Below, one piece after another: positions 8,072-16,687 of a stretch of 51,298 nt of DNA. This DNA comes from Catellatospora coxensis (GTDB lineage Bacteria; Actinomycetota; Actinomycetes; Mycobacteriales; Micromonosporaceae): NCBI RefSeq assembly GCF_016862635.1, contig NZ_BONI01000069.1, forward strand, positions 1 to 51,298, given 5' to 3'. Made by a program: the position numbers and the translations under genes. Each line of letters begins with the position of its first letter. The first letter of the stretch is position 1. The notes beneath the pieces were generated by a model. That model ran no database searches. It was not told the DNA's origin and saw nothing but the letters and a program-made list of their open reading frames with translations.

Positions 8072-9442
8072 GTGCAAGACATCCTCGACGTGATCATGGA
8101 AGCCGAGAACGCGGCCGACCCGGCCGCGCGGCTGCGGAGCCTGGCCGACGTGCCGGTGCCCGCCTCCTACCAGGGAATGGTGGTACGCGAGGACGAGACC
8201 GCCATGTTCGACGGACTGGCCACTCGCGACAAGGACCCGCGTAAGGCTCTCCACCTGCAGGAAGTGCCGGTGCCGGAGCTGGGTCCGGGCGAGGCGCTGA
8301 TCGCCGTGATGGCCAGTGCGGTCAACTACAACACGGTGTGGACGTCCATTTTCGAGCCGTTGTCGACGTTCGGGTTCCTGAAGCGATACGGACGGTTGTC
8401 GGCGCTGACGAAGCGGCACGACCTGCCGTACCACGTGGTGGGTTCGGACGCGGCGGGCGTGGTGCTGCGCACCGGCGCGGGCGTGACGAAGTGGCAGGCC
8501 GGCGACCAGGTCGTGGCGCACTGCCTCAACGTCGAGCTGGAGGACGCGGCCGGCCACGACGACACCATGCTCGACCCGCAGCAGCGCATCTGGGGCTTCG
8601 AGACCAACTTCGGCGGCCTGGCCCAGCTGGCGATCGTCAAGGCCAACCAGCTGATGCCCAAGCCCGCCCACCTGACCTGGGAGGAGGCGGCCAGCCCGGG
8701 GCTGGTCAACTCCACCGCGTACCGGCAGCTGGTCTCGCACCACGGCGCGAACATGAAGCAGGGCGACGTCGTGCTGATCTGGGGCGCGAGCGGCGGCCTC
8801 GGCTCGTACGCCACGCAGATGGCACTCAACGGCGGCGCGATCCCGGTGTGCGTGGTGTCCTCTCCGGAGAAGGCCGAGATCTGCCGCCGCATGGGCGCCG
8901 ACCTGATCATCGACCGCGCGGCCGAGGGCTACAGGTTCTGGTCCGATGAGCACACCCAGGACCCTGCCGAGTGGAAGCGGTTCGGAGCCCGCATCCGGGA
9001 GCTGACCGGCGGCGAGACTGGGTTCCCACAAGATCCCGACATCGTGTTCGAGCACCCGGGCCGGGAGACCTTCGGTGCCAGCGTGTACGTCGCCAAGAAG
9101 GGCGGCACCATCGTCACTTGCGCCTCGACCAGCGGCTACGAGCACCAGTACGACAACCGCTACCTGTGGATGTCGCTCAAGCGCATCATCGGCAGCCACT
9201 TCGCGAACTACCGCGAGGCGTGGGAGGCCAACCGCCTGATCGACCTGGGCCGGGTGCACCCGACGCTGTCGAAGGTGTTCCCCCTGGAGCAGACCGGACA
9301 AGCCGCCTACGAGGTGCACCGCAACACGCACCAGGGCAAGGTGGGCGTGCTCTGCCTCGCCCCCGAGGAGGGTCTGGGCGTACGCGACCAGGAGAAGCGG
9401 GCCCGCCATCTGCCCGCGATCAACCGCTTCCGCGGAGTGTGA
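8072..9442 (+). CDS. ccr: Crotonyl-CoA carboxylase/reductase
   Basis: This zinc-less medium-chain dehydrogenase/reductase (456 residues) reductively carboxylates crotonyl-CoA with CO2 and NADPH to (2S)-ethylmalonyl-CoA, the signature step of the ethylmalonyl-CoA pathway and a source of extender units for polyketides. The family-specific SAVNYNTVWTSIFEP, HVVGSDAAGVV and NADPH-binding WGASGGLGSYATQMA segments, and the long insertion around MLDPQQRIWGFETNFGG, are all present. I start at GTG 8072, preceded by GGAGGTGG; this gives the usual length, whereas the open frame runs 40 codons further upstream with no ribosome site. A strong hairpin terminator follows. An operator-like site lies upstream. 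Confidence 0.95.
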   Translation: MQDILDVIMEAENAADPAARLRSLADVPVPASYQGMVVREDETAMFDGLATRDKDPRKALHLQEVPVPELGPGEALIAVMASAVNYNTVWTSIFEPLSTFGFLKRYGRLSALTKRHDLPYHVVGSDAAGVVLRTGAGVTKWQAGDQVVAHCLNVELEDAAGHDDTMLDPQQRIWGFETNFGGLAQLAIVKANQLMPKPAHLTWEEAASPGLVNSTAYRQLVSHHGANMKQGDVVLIWGASGGLGSYATQMALNGGAIPVCVVSSPEKAEICRRMGADLIIDRAAEGYRFWSDEHTQDPAEWKRFGARIRELTGGETGFPQDPDIVFEHPGRETFGASVYVAKKGGTIVTCASTSGYEHQYDNRYLWMSLKRIIGSHFANYREAWEANRLIDLGRVHPTLSKVFPLEQTGQAAYEVHRNTHQGKVGVLCLAPEEGLGVRDQEKRARHLPAINRFRGV

Positions 9443-9470
9443 CCCAGGGGCTCACCACGGGCGAGGACAC

Positions 9471-9506
9471 GGAAGGCGGAAGCGCAACGGAGCGCTTCCG
9501 CCTTCC
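9471..9506 (+). terminator. Hairpin terminator after ccr
   Basis: The arms GGAAGGCGGAAGCG and CGCTTCCGCCTTCC are perfectly complementary (14 bp) around an 8-base loop, 28 bp after the ccr stop. No T tract follows, as is common in actinomycetes. Confidence 0.75.
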
Positions 9507-9658
9507 GGCATTTCCGGCAATACTGACTATTGGCTTCCGTTATGGATCTTCCGGCCGGAATAGCACTGGCACTTTTGGCCCCTCCGGCCCACATCCGGTG
9601 GGCGAAAGTGACCCCACGCCCTTGCGCGACACCCGGGGTCATCTGCGAGTATGTCCCA

Positions 9659-10888
9659 ATGTCCCAGCCTCCCTCCTCCGTCGCGTTCTTCGAAGGCGCG
9701 AATACCCAACAAGACTTCACAGTCGTCCTGCGCGGTTTCGACCGCGAGCAGGTAAACGCGTTTGTCGGTCGCCTGAACGCTCAGCTTGCCCAGTCGGAGC
9801 AGGCACGCGCGGAGGCCGAGCAGCGCATGAACGACGCCCAGCGTCGTCTGCGCCAGGCTGAGCAGCGCCTCAACTCGGTCGAGCAGAAGCTGACCGACAC
9901 GAGCAAGCAGCTGGAAGAGAACAGCCGTCCCACTCTGTCCGGTCTCGGCACCCGCGTGGAGCAGATCCTGCGCCTCGCCGAGGAGCAGGCCAACGACCAC
10001 CGTGGCGAGTCCAAGCGCGAGTCCGAGGGCATCCTGTCCGCGGCCCGCCTCGAAGCCCGCGAGATCACCGACAAGGCGCGCGCCGAGGCCGCCGCCATGA
10101 AGGCGACCGCCGAGCGCGAGGCCGGGAACCTGCGCACCGCCGCCGAGCGCGAGGCCGCCGAGGTCCGGGTGCAGGCCCGCCGCGAGGCCGACACGCTGCG
10201 CGCCGACGCCGACCGCGAGACCAAGCAGCTGCGCACCGCCACCTCGCACGAGGTCGCCGAGCTGAAGGCCACCGTCGAGCGCGAGGTCGCGACGCTGCGC
10301 GCCACCGCCGAGCGGGAGATCACCCAGCTGCGTGCCAAGGCCGCCCGCGAGGCGGAGGAGAAGCGCGCCGAGGCCTCCAAGATGCTGGCCGACGCCCGGG
10401 ACAAGCGCGACAAGGACCTGCAGGCCCTGCAGCTGGAGCTGGCCGAGCGCCGCGAGAAGTCCGAGCGCGAGGAGTCGCAGCGCCACTCCTCCGCCGTGGC
10501 CGCCACGCAGAAGCTGGTCGGCGAGGCCGAGGAGCGCGCCCGCGCCGCCGAGGACCGGGCCAAGGAGATCGAGCAGCGTGCCGAGGCGCGCCGGGTCGAG
10601 TCCGAGCGCACCGCCGTCGAGACGACCGAGAAGGCCCGCGTCGCCGCGGAGAAGGCCGTCAACGAGGCCAAGGCCGAGGCGCACCGCCTGGTGTCCGAGG
10701 CCCGCAACGAGGCCGAGCTGACCACCACGGCCGCCCGCCGCGAGGTCGACGACCTCACCCGCCAGAAGAACGCGGTCACCGCGCAGCTCGGCCAGATGCT
10801 GTCCGGCCTCGCCGGCATCGTCCCGGGCGTCGGTGCACCGGCCCCGGCTGCCGCCGAGGAGAAGCCGAAGGCCGAGAAGGCCGAATAA
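9659..10888 (+). CDS. DivIVA-domain long coiled-coil protein (copy 1)
   Basis: This 409-residue protein begins with a DivIVA-like membrane-curvature/polar-targeting segment (DFTVVLRGFDREQVNAFVGR, residues 19-38). A nearly unbroken coiled coil follows, very rich in Ala, Glu, Arg and Lys (about 40-370), with repeated AxREAxxLRxxAxRE units. A short Ala/Pro tail ends in EEKPKAEKAE. The ATG at 9659 is chosen because it begins the conserved domain; upstream codons have no such signal. Proteins of this type (DivIVA, FilP and Scy in Streptomyces) build polar or filamentous scaffolds. The paralog immediately downstream shares both the N-terminal segment and an LGxRVEQIL(R/S)LAE motif near residue 100. 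Cytoskeletal role is inferred. Confidence 0.8.
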   Translation: MSQPPSSVAFFEGANTQQDFTVVLRGFDREQVNAFVGRLNAQLAQSEQARAEAEQRMNDAQRRLRQAEQRLNSVEQKLTDTSKQLEENSRPTLSGLGTRVEQILRLAEEQANDHRGESKRESEGILSAARLEAREITDKARAEAAAMKATAEREAGNLRTAAEREAAEVRVQARREADTLRADADRETKQLRTATSHEVAELKATVEREVATLRATAEREITQLRAKAAREAEEKRAEASKMLADARDKRDKDLQALQLELAERREKSEREESQRHSSAVAATQKLVGEAEERARAAEDRAKEIEQRAEARRVESERTAVETTEKARVAAEKAVNEAKAEAHRLVSEARNEAELTTTAARREVDDLTRQKNAVTAQLGQMLSGLAGIVPGVGAPAPAAAEEKPKAEKAE

Positions 10889-10910
10889 CGACCCGATCCA
10901 CATCTGATCA

Positions 10911-10940
10911 CGCCGCGCCCGGCACCTGTCGGGCGCGGCG
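10911..10940 (+). terminator. Rho-independent terminator between the two DivIVA-like genes
   Basis: CGCCGCGCCCG pairs perfectly with CGGGCGCGGCG around GCACCTGT, followed by a T-rich run (TGACCTTTTATG). The downstream paralog therefore probably has its own promoter. Confidence 0.75.
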
Positions 10941-10966
10941 TGACCTTTTATGTGAGGATGGACCGC

Positions 10967-12337
10967 ATGTCGCACGGCGGAGATCTGTTCGCACTCGGTG
11001 AGGGCGTCTCATCGGAACCCAGCTTCGATACGTCCCTCAAGGGGTTCGACAAGAAGCAGGTGAACCGATACGTCGTCCAGGTCGAGTCCGAGCTGGCGAC
11101 CCTGGCCGCCGAGCGGGACCAGGCCATCTCACAGCTGCAGGCGCTGGCCGGGCAGGTGCAGCAGCTCCAGCTGGAGCTCGCCGACGCCGCCCGCCGCGCC
11201 GTGCCGTCCCGGGTCTCCTTCCGGCACCTGGGCTCGCGAGTGGAGCAGATCCTCTCCCTGGCCGAGGACCAGGCCGACGACCTGCGCAACGGCGCCGCCC
11301 AGGAGATCGCCGACCAGCGCGCCGAGGCCGAGCGGCTGCTCGCCGACGCCCGTGACCGCGCCGCCACCGCGTCCCGCGACTTCGATCTGGCGCTGGCCTC
11401 CCGCCGCGCCGAGGAGCGCAAGGCCGAGGAGCAGCACCGCACCGAGCTGACCGAGGAGACGCAGCGCCTGCGCGCCGAGGCACGCGAGCTGCTCAGCCAC
11501 GCCCAGACGGAGGCGCAGGGCACCCGCACCGCCGCGGCGCAAGAGGCCGCCTCGCGGCGCATCCAGGCCGACAAGGAGATCGCCGCCGCGCGCGCCGAGA
11601 CCGAGCGCCACGCGGCGGAGAGCCGCGCCCAGGCCGAGCAGCAGCTCGCCGCGGCCGCCGCGGAGGCCGAGCAGCGGGTCGCGGCCGCCACGGCCGAAGC
11701 CGAGCAGCGGGTGGCCGCGGCGAACGCGGAAGCCGAGCGGCAGCTCGCCGCCGCGACCGCGGCGGCCGCGCAGAAGCTGGCCGAGGTCGAGATCCAGGCG
11801 ACCCAGCGCACCGACCAGGCCGAGCAGGAGGTGGCGCTGGCCCGCGGGCGGGCCGCCGCCGAGCAGGCCGCCGCGGACACGGCCAAGCAGCAGTACGAGG
11901 ACGGCCAGACCCGCCTGGTGGCGATGCGGGCCGACATCACGCAGGTCGAGCACCGGCTGGCTGAGCTGAAGCAGCAGCTGCACGTCGAGCTGGAGCGGCT
12001 GGCCAAGGCCCAGCGCGAGGCCGAGGAGGCCGAGCGCCGCCGCGCCGAGGCGTCGCGCTCCGCTGAGGCGTCGCATTCTGCGGAGGAGCCGCGTGCCGCA
12101 GAGGAGCCGACGCAGGCCATCGCGATGCCGGCCCCTCCCGCACCGGTGGCTCCCCCGGCATCGGCCGCAGTGCCGGCACCCGCCTCACCGGCCCAGGCCG
12201 GACCGGCGCAGCAGCCCGGTCAGCCGCAGGTGGCCGGGTCTCCGGCCGGCGACGAGCCTACGATCATGCTCGCCGGCAACGAGCCCACCATCAGCCTCGA
12301 CGGCAGCAGCAGCGACGCCGGCGCCGCCAACCGCTAA
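10967..12337 (+). CDS. DivIVA-domain long coiled-coil protein (copy 2)
   Basis: This is a 456-residue paralog of the preceding protein. The N-terminal DivIVA-like motif is FDTSLKGFDKKQVNRYVVQV (20-39). The LGSRVEQILSLAEDQADD motif and a long coiled coil (to about residue 365) follow. Within it an 11-residue unit of the type AEAEQ(R/Q)xAAA(T/N) is repeated about four times, a hendecad pattern expected for a right-handed or straightened coil. The C-terminus is different from copy 1: an Ala/Glu linker, an Ala/Pro-rich stretch and a tail with two similar units, EPTIMLAGN and EPTISLDGS. The start could be the ATG at 10967 or three codons earlier at 10958. Polar scaffold function is inferred from family. 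Confidence 0.78.
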   Translation: MSHGGDLFALGEGVSSEPSFDTSLKGFDKKQVNRYVVQVESELATLAAERDQAISQLQALAGQVQQLQLELADAARRAVPSRVSFRHLGSRVEQILSLAEDQADDLRNGAAQEIADQRAEAERLLADARDRAATASRDFDLALASRRAEERKAEEQHRTELTEETQRLRAEARELLSHAQTEAQGTRTAAAQEAASRRIQADKEIAAARAETERHAAESRAQAEQQLAAAAAEAEQRVAAATAEAEQRVAAANAEAERQLAAATAAAAQKLAEVEIQATQRTDQAEQEVALARGRAAAEQAAADTAKQQYEDGQTRLVAMRADITQVEHRLAELKQQLHVELERLAKAQREAEEAERRRAEASRSAEASHSAEEPRAAEEPTQAIAMPAPPAPVAPPASAAVPAPASPAQAGPAQQPGQPQVAGSPAGDEPTIMLAGNEPTISLDGSSSDAGAANR

Positions 12338-12382
12338 GCCGTTCGCCGTCGCGCGTCCCGCCGCGCCGCGGCTCCGCTTTCC

Positions 12383-12447
12383 ATAGACATTGGCCTATCT
12401 CATCGACTCCGGTGGCCGGATTTTCGATGAGATAGGCCAACGTCTAT
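12383..12447. repeat. Palindromic element, family C copy 1
   Basis: Outer arms ATAGACATTGGCCTATCTCA and its near-complement TGAGATAGGCCAACGTCTAT enclose CGACT...TCGA. A related copy with the same core (GTTGGCCTATC) is at 31671-31737. It lies between the DivIVA-like gene and the convergent hydrolase gene and may work as a two-way terminator. Confidence 0.8.
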
Positions 12448-12515
12448 CACGAGACGGGTGCGACGCGGCGCGACCGTGCGGCTCCGCCCGGCAGTGGACC
12501 TGTGCTCAGCCGTGA

Positions 12516-13295
12516 TCAGCGGGGCTTGTCGGCGAAGGCGGCGACGGTGCGGTCGGCGTACGCGCTGGCGTCGCCGTACTCCATGGGGCCGGGCCAGTCC
12601 TTGGGGAGCGGGGTCTCGACCTCGGGGGCGACGCGGCGGACGATCTCGTCCAGCACCGTCTCGGCGTCGCCGACCCACAGGTGCTTCGCGCCGGGCACAC
12701 CCACGACCTCGGCGTGCGGGATCGCAGCGAAGCGCTCCTTCGCCTCGGCCGGGCGCAGGTAGTCGTCGTGCTCGGGCACGAGCGCGGTCACCGGGCGGCG
12801 CGACTCCGCCCATACCGCCAGATCCTCGGGCTTGGCGAAGCGCAGTGGCGGGGACAGCAGGATCGCCCCGGCGATCGCCGGATCGCAGCCGTACTTGAGG
12901 GCCAGGTCGGTGCCGAAGGACCAGCCGACCAGCCACAGGTTCGGCAGCTCGTGGAACTCGGCGTACTCGATGGCGGCGGCGACGTCGAAGCGCTCCCCCA
13001 CCGCGTGGTCGAACACGCCCTCGCTGGTGCCGCGCACGCTGGACGTGCCGCGGCTGTTGAAGCGCAGCACGGCGATCCCGGCCAGCGCCGGCAGCCGCCA
13101 GGCGGCCTTGCGGTACACGTGGCTGTCCATCATGCCGCCGTGGGTGGGCAGCGGATGCAGGCAGATCAGGGTCGCGACCGGGTCGCGGTCGGCGGGCAGC
13201 GCCAGCTCCCCGACCAGCTTCAACCCGTCGGCGGTATGCAGTTCGATGTCCTGGCGCCGAGCGGGCAGGATCGAATTGGCACGGATCGCGGTCAC
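12516..13295 (-). CDS. Alpha/beta hydrolase
   Basis: This 259-residue soluble alpha/beta-fold hydrolase (dienelactone hydrolase or acyl-esterase-like) has the nucleophile in GWSFG (Ser126). A HPLPTHGG oxyanion segment (47-54), the PEHDDYL acid region and a C-terminal KHLWVG histidine complete a plausible Ser-Asp-His triad. The start is placed at GTG 13295; the frame stays open for seven more codons upstream. Related proteins in actinomycetes are annotated only as alpha/beta hydrolases, and nothing in the context gives a substrate. It is convergent with the DivIVA-like genes, with a palindromic element between them. Confidence 0.82.
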   Translation of the reverse strand: MTAIRANSILPARRQDIELHTADGLKLVGELALPADRDPVATLICLHPLPTHGGMMDSHVYRKAAWRLPALAGIAVLRFNSRGTSSVRGTSEGVFDHAVGERFDVAAAIEYAEFHELPNLWLVGWSFGTDLALKYGCDPAIAGAILLSPPLRFAKPEDLAVWAESRRPVTALVPEHDDYLRPAEAKERFAAIPHAEVVGVPGAKHLWVGDAETVLDEIVRRVAPEVETPLPKDWPGPMEYGDASAYADRTVAAFADKPR

Positions 13296-13361
13296 GCCTA
13301 CAGTCTGCCCGCGCACGGGGCCGCTCTACCCCCTGACGTCGCGGTGATCACACCGGCCCGC

Positions 13362-13688
13362 TCACCCGTAACGGGGCGCGTTCCGGGACCGTTCGACGTT
13401 GGGTTTGCGCTGGTGCCGACCCTGCCAGCAGCTGCTGTGCCAGTGCCTGCGGTCGCCCGCGTCGCCCCACCCCTGGGACGGCCACGCGACCACGTGCGGC
13501 ACCCCCGGCCGGATGTCCTGGTGGCACCCCGGGCACTTGTAGACCTTGTCCGACCGCTCGCCGCTCAGATGCCGGACGGTGAACTCCCCGTCCGGATCGT
13601 CGTGCACGTACTCCACCCCGCGCCGGGACATGGCCTCATCAAGATCGCGCTCAGGCCGATCCTTCTTGTTGTTACGACGCGGACTCAT
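13362..13688 (-). CDS. Small conserved protein with Cys/His metal-binding pattern
   Basis: This 108-residue protein is widespread in actinomycetes, sometimes labelled ATP/GTP-binding without clear support. The N-terminus is basic (SPRRNNKKDR). A zinc-ribbon-like set follows: CPGC (Cys52, Cys55), a PHVVAWP segment (His65), then RRHWHSSCW (His82, His84, Cys87). The ATG at 13688 begins the conserved part; the upstream open frame runs into a palindromic repeat and is not counted. The ligand pattern suggests a metal-binding nucleic-acid or protein adaptor, but no function is known to me. Confidence 0.75.
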   Translation of the reverse strand: MSPRRNNKKDRPERDLDEAMSRRGVEYVHDDPDGEFTVRHLSGERSDKVYKCPGCHQDIRPGVPHVVAWPSQGWGDAGDRRHWHSSCWQGRHQRKPNVERSRNAPRYG

Positions 13689-13722
13689 GTCCCCAAGATA
13701 CGGCGCACCCCACCCACCTCGA

Positions 13723-13791
13723 CGATCTTGGGTGAACTGTTGGGGATATGCCCGGTTAGGGCGTGTCATCCCCACAGTTCACGCAAGATCG
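13723..13791. repeat. Palindromic element, family E copy 1
   Basis: The arms begin CGATCTTGGGTGAACTGTTG and end CACAGTTCACGCAAGATCG, with an inner GCCC/GGGC stem. A related element with the same GAACTGTTG and GGGCGTGTC blocks is at 20571-20651. It lies between the small zinc-ligand gene and the end of the dehydrogenase gene. Confidence 0.8.
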
Positions 13792-13803
13792 CCGGGGTCC
13801 GGG

Positions 13804-15597
13804 TCAGCGGTGGGTGTGGTCGCGGAAGCCGCGGCCGGTTTTGCGGCCTAGGTAGCCGGCGGTGACGAGGTGTTCGAGGAGGGGGGCGGGGGAGAAGCCG
13901 GGCTCGCGGAGTTCGAGGTAGAGCTCGCGCTGGATGGCGAGGGAGACGTCCAGGCCGACCACGTCGAGGAGTTCGAAGGGGCCCATGGGGTAGCCGCAGC
14001 CGAGTTTCATGGCGGCGTCGATGTCGTCTGCGGTGGCGTAGCTGGCTTCGAGCATCTTCACCGCGTCGTTGAGGTACGGGAAGAGCAGGGCGTTGACGAT
14101 GAAGCCGGCGCGGTCGGCGCAGTCCACGGCGGTCTTGCCGAGGCTGGAGACCACGGCGTCGGCGGTGGCCAGGGTGGCGGCGCTGGTACGGATGGTCGCG
14201 ACGACCTCGATCAGCGGCATGACCTGGGCGGGGTTGAAGAAGTGCAGGCCGACCACGTCCGCGGGGCGGTGGGTGGCCATGGCGCACTCGACGACCGGCA
14301 GGCTCGACGTGGTCGTGGCCAGTACGGTGCCGGGCTTGCAGATCTCGTCGAGGCTGGCGAACAGCGCCTTCTTGACGCTCAGCTCCTCGACGACGGCCTC
14401 GACCACCATGTCCACGTCGGCCAGGTGGTCCAGGTTGGTGGACCAGGTGATCCGGCTGATCGCCGCGTCGCGGTCGGCCTCGCTGAGCTTGCCCCGCACC
14501 ACGCCCTTGTTCAGCGAGGTCTTCACGGACTCGCAGACCTTCGCGGACTTCTCCGCGCCGCGGGTCACGCTCAGCACCTCGTACCCCGCCTTGGCGAAGA
14601 CCTCGATGATGCCGGTGGCCATGGTGCCCGAGCCGACCACGCCGACGCTGCCGATCGGGCGCGCGGCGGCCTCGTGCTCCCCGGCGGCCGGGGTCAGCTC
14701 GTCGGCCACCACGACCGGCGAGCCCTGCTTCTCGTACGTGTAGAAGCCGCGGCCGGACTTGCGGCCCAGCAGGCCCGCCGTGACCATCTGCTTGAGCAGC
14801 GGGGCCGGGGCGTGCCGGCGGTCGCGGCCGCCGCGGCGGTACATGGTGTCCAGGATCTCGTACGCCGTGTCCAGGCCGATCAGGTCCATCAGCGCGAGCG
14901 GGCCCATCGGCAGGCCGCAGCCCAGCTTCATGGCCGCGTCGATGTCCTCGCGGGTGGCGTAGTGGTTCTCGAACATCGTCACGGCGTGGTTCAGGTAACC
15001 GAACAGCAGCGCGTTGGCGATGAACCCGGCCCGGTCGCTGATGGTCACGTCGGTCTTGCCGAGGCGGGCGATCAGCGCCTCCACGTCGGCGACGACCTCC
15101 GGCGCGGTCACCACGGTACGGATGATCTCGACCAGCTTCATCACCGGCGCGGGGTTGAAGAAGTGCACGCCGATGACCTGGTTGGGCCGGTGCGTGGCGA
15201 CCGAGATCTCGGTGACCGACAGCGAGCTGGTGTTGGTGGCGAGGATGGCGTGCGGCGGGCAGACCTTGTCCAGCTCGGCGAAGATCGCCTGCTTGAGGTC
15301 CAGGTGCTCGGGCACCGCCTCGATCACGAAGTCGACGCTGTGCAGTGCCGCCAGGCCGACCTGGAAGTCGACTCGGGAATGCAGCGCGTCCCGGTCCTGC
15401 TCGGAGAGCTTGCCCTTGGCCACGGCGCGGTCGGTCGAGCCGGACAGGTTGGCCCGGCCCCGCTCCAGCGCGCCCTCGCTGATCTCGACGGCCACGACGT
15501 TCAGGCCGTTGCGCGCGAATACCTCGACGATGCCGGCGCCCATGGTGCCGAGGCCGACCACGCCCACCGTGTTGATTTCGCGAGCCACAGTGCCCAT
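13804..15597 (-). CDS. Tandem-domain 3-hydroxybutyryl-CoA dehydrogenase
   Basis: This 597-residue protein contains two complete 3-hydroxyacyl-CoA dehydrogenase units in one chain. Each has its own NAD-binding motif (GVVGLGTMGAGIVE near residue 15; GVVGSGTMATGIIE near 310), its own HFFNP catalytic histidine motif, and its own GYPMGP/GLPMGP and LGRKxGRGF C-terminal motifs. A linker of about 30 residues joins them. It would interconvert acetoacetyl-CoA and 3-hydroxybutyryl-CoA. The ATG at 15597 is selected for its GGGAG site; an upstream extension in the same frame has none. The operator-like CCGAACGATCGCTAAGG lies 9 bp before the start. A single-domain relative is encoded at 31.8 kb. Confidence 0.9.
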   Translation of the reverse strand: MGTVAREINTVGVVGLGTMGAGIVEVFARNGLNVVAVEISEGALERGRANLSGSTDRAVAKGKLSEQDRDALHSRVDFQVGLAALHSVDFVIEAVPEHLDLKQAIFAELDKVCPPHAILATNTSSLSVTEISVATHRPNQVIGVHFFNPAPVMKLVEIIRTVVTAPEVVADVEALIARLGKTDVTISDRAGFIANALLFGYLNHAVTMFENHYATREDIDAAMKLGCGLPMGPLALMDLIGLDTAYEILDTMYRRGGRDRRHAPAPLLKQMVTAGLLGRKSGRGFYTYEKQGSPVVVADELTPAAGEHEAAARPIGSVGVVGSGTMATGIIEVFAKAGYEVLSVTRGAEKSAKVCESVKTSLNKGVVRGKLSEADRDAAISRITWSTNLDHLADVDMVVEAVVEELSVKKALFASLDEICKPGTVLATTTSSLPVVECAMATHRPADVVGLHFFNPAQVMPLIEVVATIRTSAATLATADAVVSSLGKTAVDCADRAGFIVNALLFPYLNDAVKMLEASYATADDIDAAMKLGCGYPMGPFELLDVVGLDVSLAIQRELYLELREPGFSPAPLLEHLVTAGYLGRKTGRGFRDHTHR

Positions 15598-15605
15598 CCC
15601 ATCTC

Positions 15606-15622
15606 CCGAACGATCGCTAAGG
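15606..15622. promoter_or_regulatory. Putative TetR-type operator upstream of the tandem dehydrogenase gene
   Basis: On the gene strand this reads CCTTAGCGATCGTTCGG with an ACGATCGT-like palindromic core. It lies 9 bp before the ATG, where a repressor would block transcription or ribosome access. Confidence 0.55.
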
Positions 15623-15703
15623 TTACTCGGGAGTCTGCCAGAGCCCCTGCGTCCCCACACCCTGTGCCGCAAGTGAACATAGCCACTCGTCACGTACCGA
15701 GTG

Positions 15704-15752
15704 AAGGAAGGGCACCTTGCCATCGCTCCGCGATGTACAAGGTGCCCTTCTT
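15704..15752. repeat. Palindromic element, family A copy 1
   Basis: Left arm GAAGGGCACCTTG and right arm CAAGGTGCCCTTC enclose a loop with its own CATCG/CGATG stem. It belongs to the same family as the copies near 16.9, 36.6 and 49.2 kb. It lies just downstream of a hydrolase gene and upstream of the dehydrogenase gene. Confidence 0.85.
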
Positions 15753-15799
15753 AACTTTCCGGGCGGCGTCGGCGCAGGCCACGAGGCCGCGCGGGTGGG

Positions 15800-16687
15800 T
15801 CAGGGCGCGGCGCGGACGGCGGCGGCCACGGTCTCGGCGCCCTCGCGGCCCAGGGTGATCGTGTAGTGGTTCACATCCGGCACGTCCGACTCGGTCACGC
15901 CGGGCAGCCACTCGCTCGCCCGGCCCGGCGGGTAGAGCGGGGCGTCCGGGTCGTCGAACATGCCGCGCGGGGCGCGCAGGAACACGGCGGGGCGGGGCAG
16001 GGGCTCGGGTGCCATGCCCGGCAGCGCGTAGAGGTCCTGGCCGTCGCGGACCGCAGCCTCCATCCGGCACGCGGCGCGCAGCTCCGGCTCCTGCCCGACC
16101 ACGTCGTACGCGAGATACGCGTCCGCTCCCTCGGGCCACGGGCCGAACGACGGGTGCTGCCGCCACAGCGCCAGGTAAGCGTCCCGGTCCGGGAAGGTCA
16201 TGGTCAGCCGGGCGAAGACGGCGCCCACGGTCGTGGCGATGGCCTCCTCCAGCGCGGCCGGCCCGGCCGACGGGTCGACGCCCGGCGGGAGCGGTAGCGG
16301 GGCCCCGCCGTCGACCAGAATCAGGCGCTCGACGAGGTCGGGGAAGCGGCGCGCGGTCTCGGCGACCACGAAGCCGCCCATGGAGTGGCCGACCAGGAGC
16401 ACGGGTCCGTCGGCGTACGCCCGGATCACCTCGGCCACGTCGGCGGCGTGCGCGGCCATGCCGTACGGCCCCGGCAGGTCCCGGCTCCCGCCCCGGCCGC
16501 GCAGGTCCACCGCGACCACCCGGTGGTCACGCCCCAGCTCCGGCCCGATCAGGGTCCAGGCCAGGTGCGACGACGTGATGCCGTGCACCGCGACGATCAC
16601 CGGACCGCGCTCACCCCAGACGCCCACCCGCAGCTCGCCGCCGCGCACGGGCACACCCTCCATCCGGTACGCCACAACGTCGCCCAT
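15800..16687 (-). CDS. Alpha/beta hydrolase
   Basis: This 295-residue alpha/beta hydrolase has the HG oxyanion segment VAVHGITSSH (33-41), a DLRGRGGS loop, the nucleophile elbow GHSMGG (Ser102) and a C-terminal NHYTI histidine. The pattern matches haloalkane-dehalogenase/epoxide-hydrolase-like lipases and esterases, but no substrate can be assigned. The start at ATG 16687 has GGGGAG 6 nt upstream. The reading frame remains open for a further 85 codons with no conserved content, and a family A element lies at its far end, so that extension is rejected. Confidence 0.82.
   Translation of the reverse strand: MGDVVAYRMEGVPVRGGELRVGVWGERGPVIVAVHGITSSHLAWTLIGPELGRDHRVVAVDLRGRGGSRDLPGPYGMAAHAADVAEVIRAYADGPVLLVGHSMGGFVVAETARRFPDLVERLILVDGGAPLPLPPGVDPSAGPAALEEAIATTVGAVFARLTMTFPDRDAYLALWRQHPSFGPWPEGADAYLAYDVVGQEPELRAACRMEAAVRDGQDLYALPGMAPEPLPRPAVFLRAPRGMFDDPDAPLYPPGRASEWLPGVTESDVPDVNHYTITLGREGAETVAAAVRAAP

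Noticed and set aside
13689-13775. Upstream extension of the small zinc-ligand protein
   Set aside because: It runs into the family E palindrome; the conserved basic N-terminus starts at ATG 13688.
15598-15723. 42-codon N-terminal extension of the tandem dehydrogenase
   Set aside because: It would cover the operator-like site and part of a palindromic repeat, and the NAD-binding fold begins right after the ATG at 15597.
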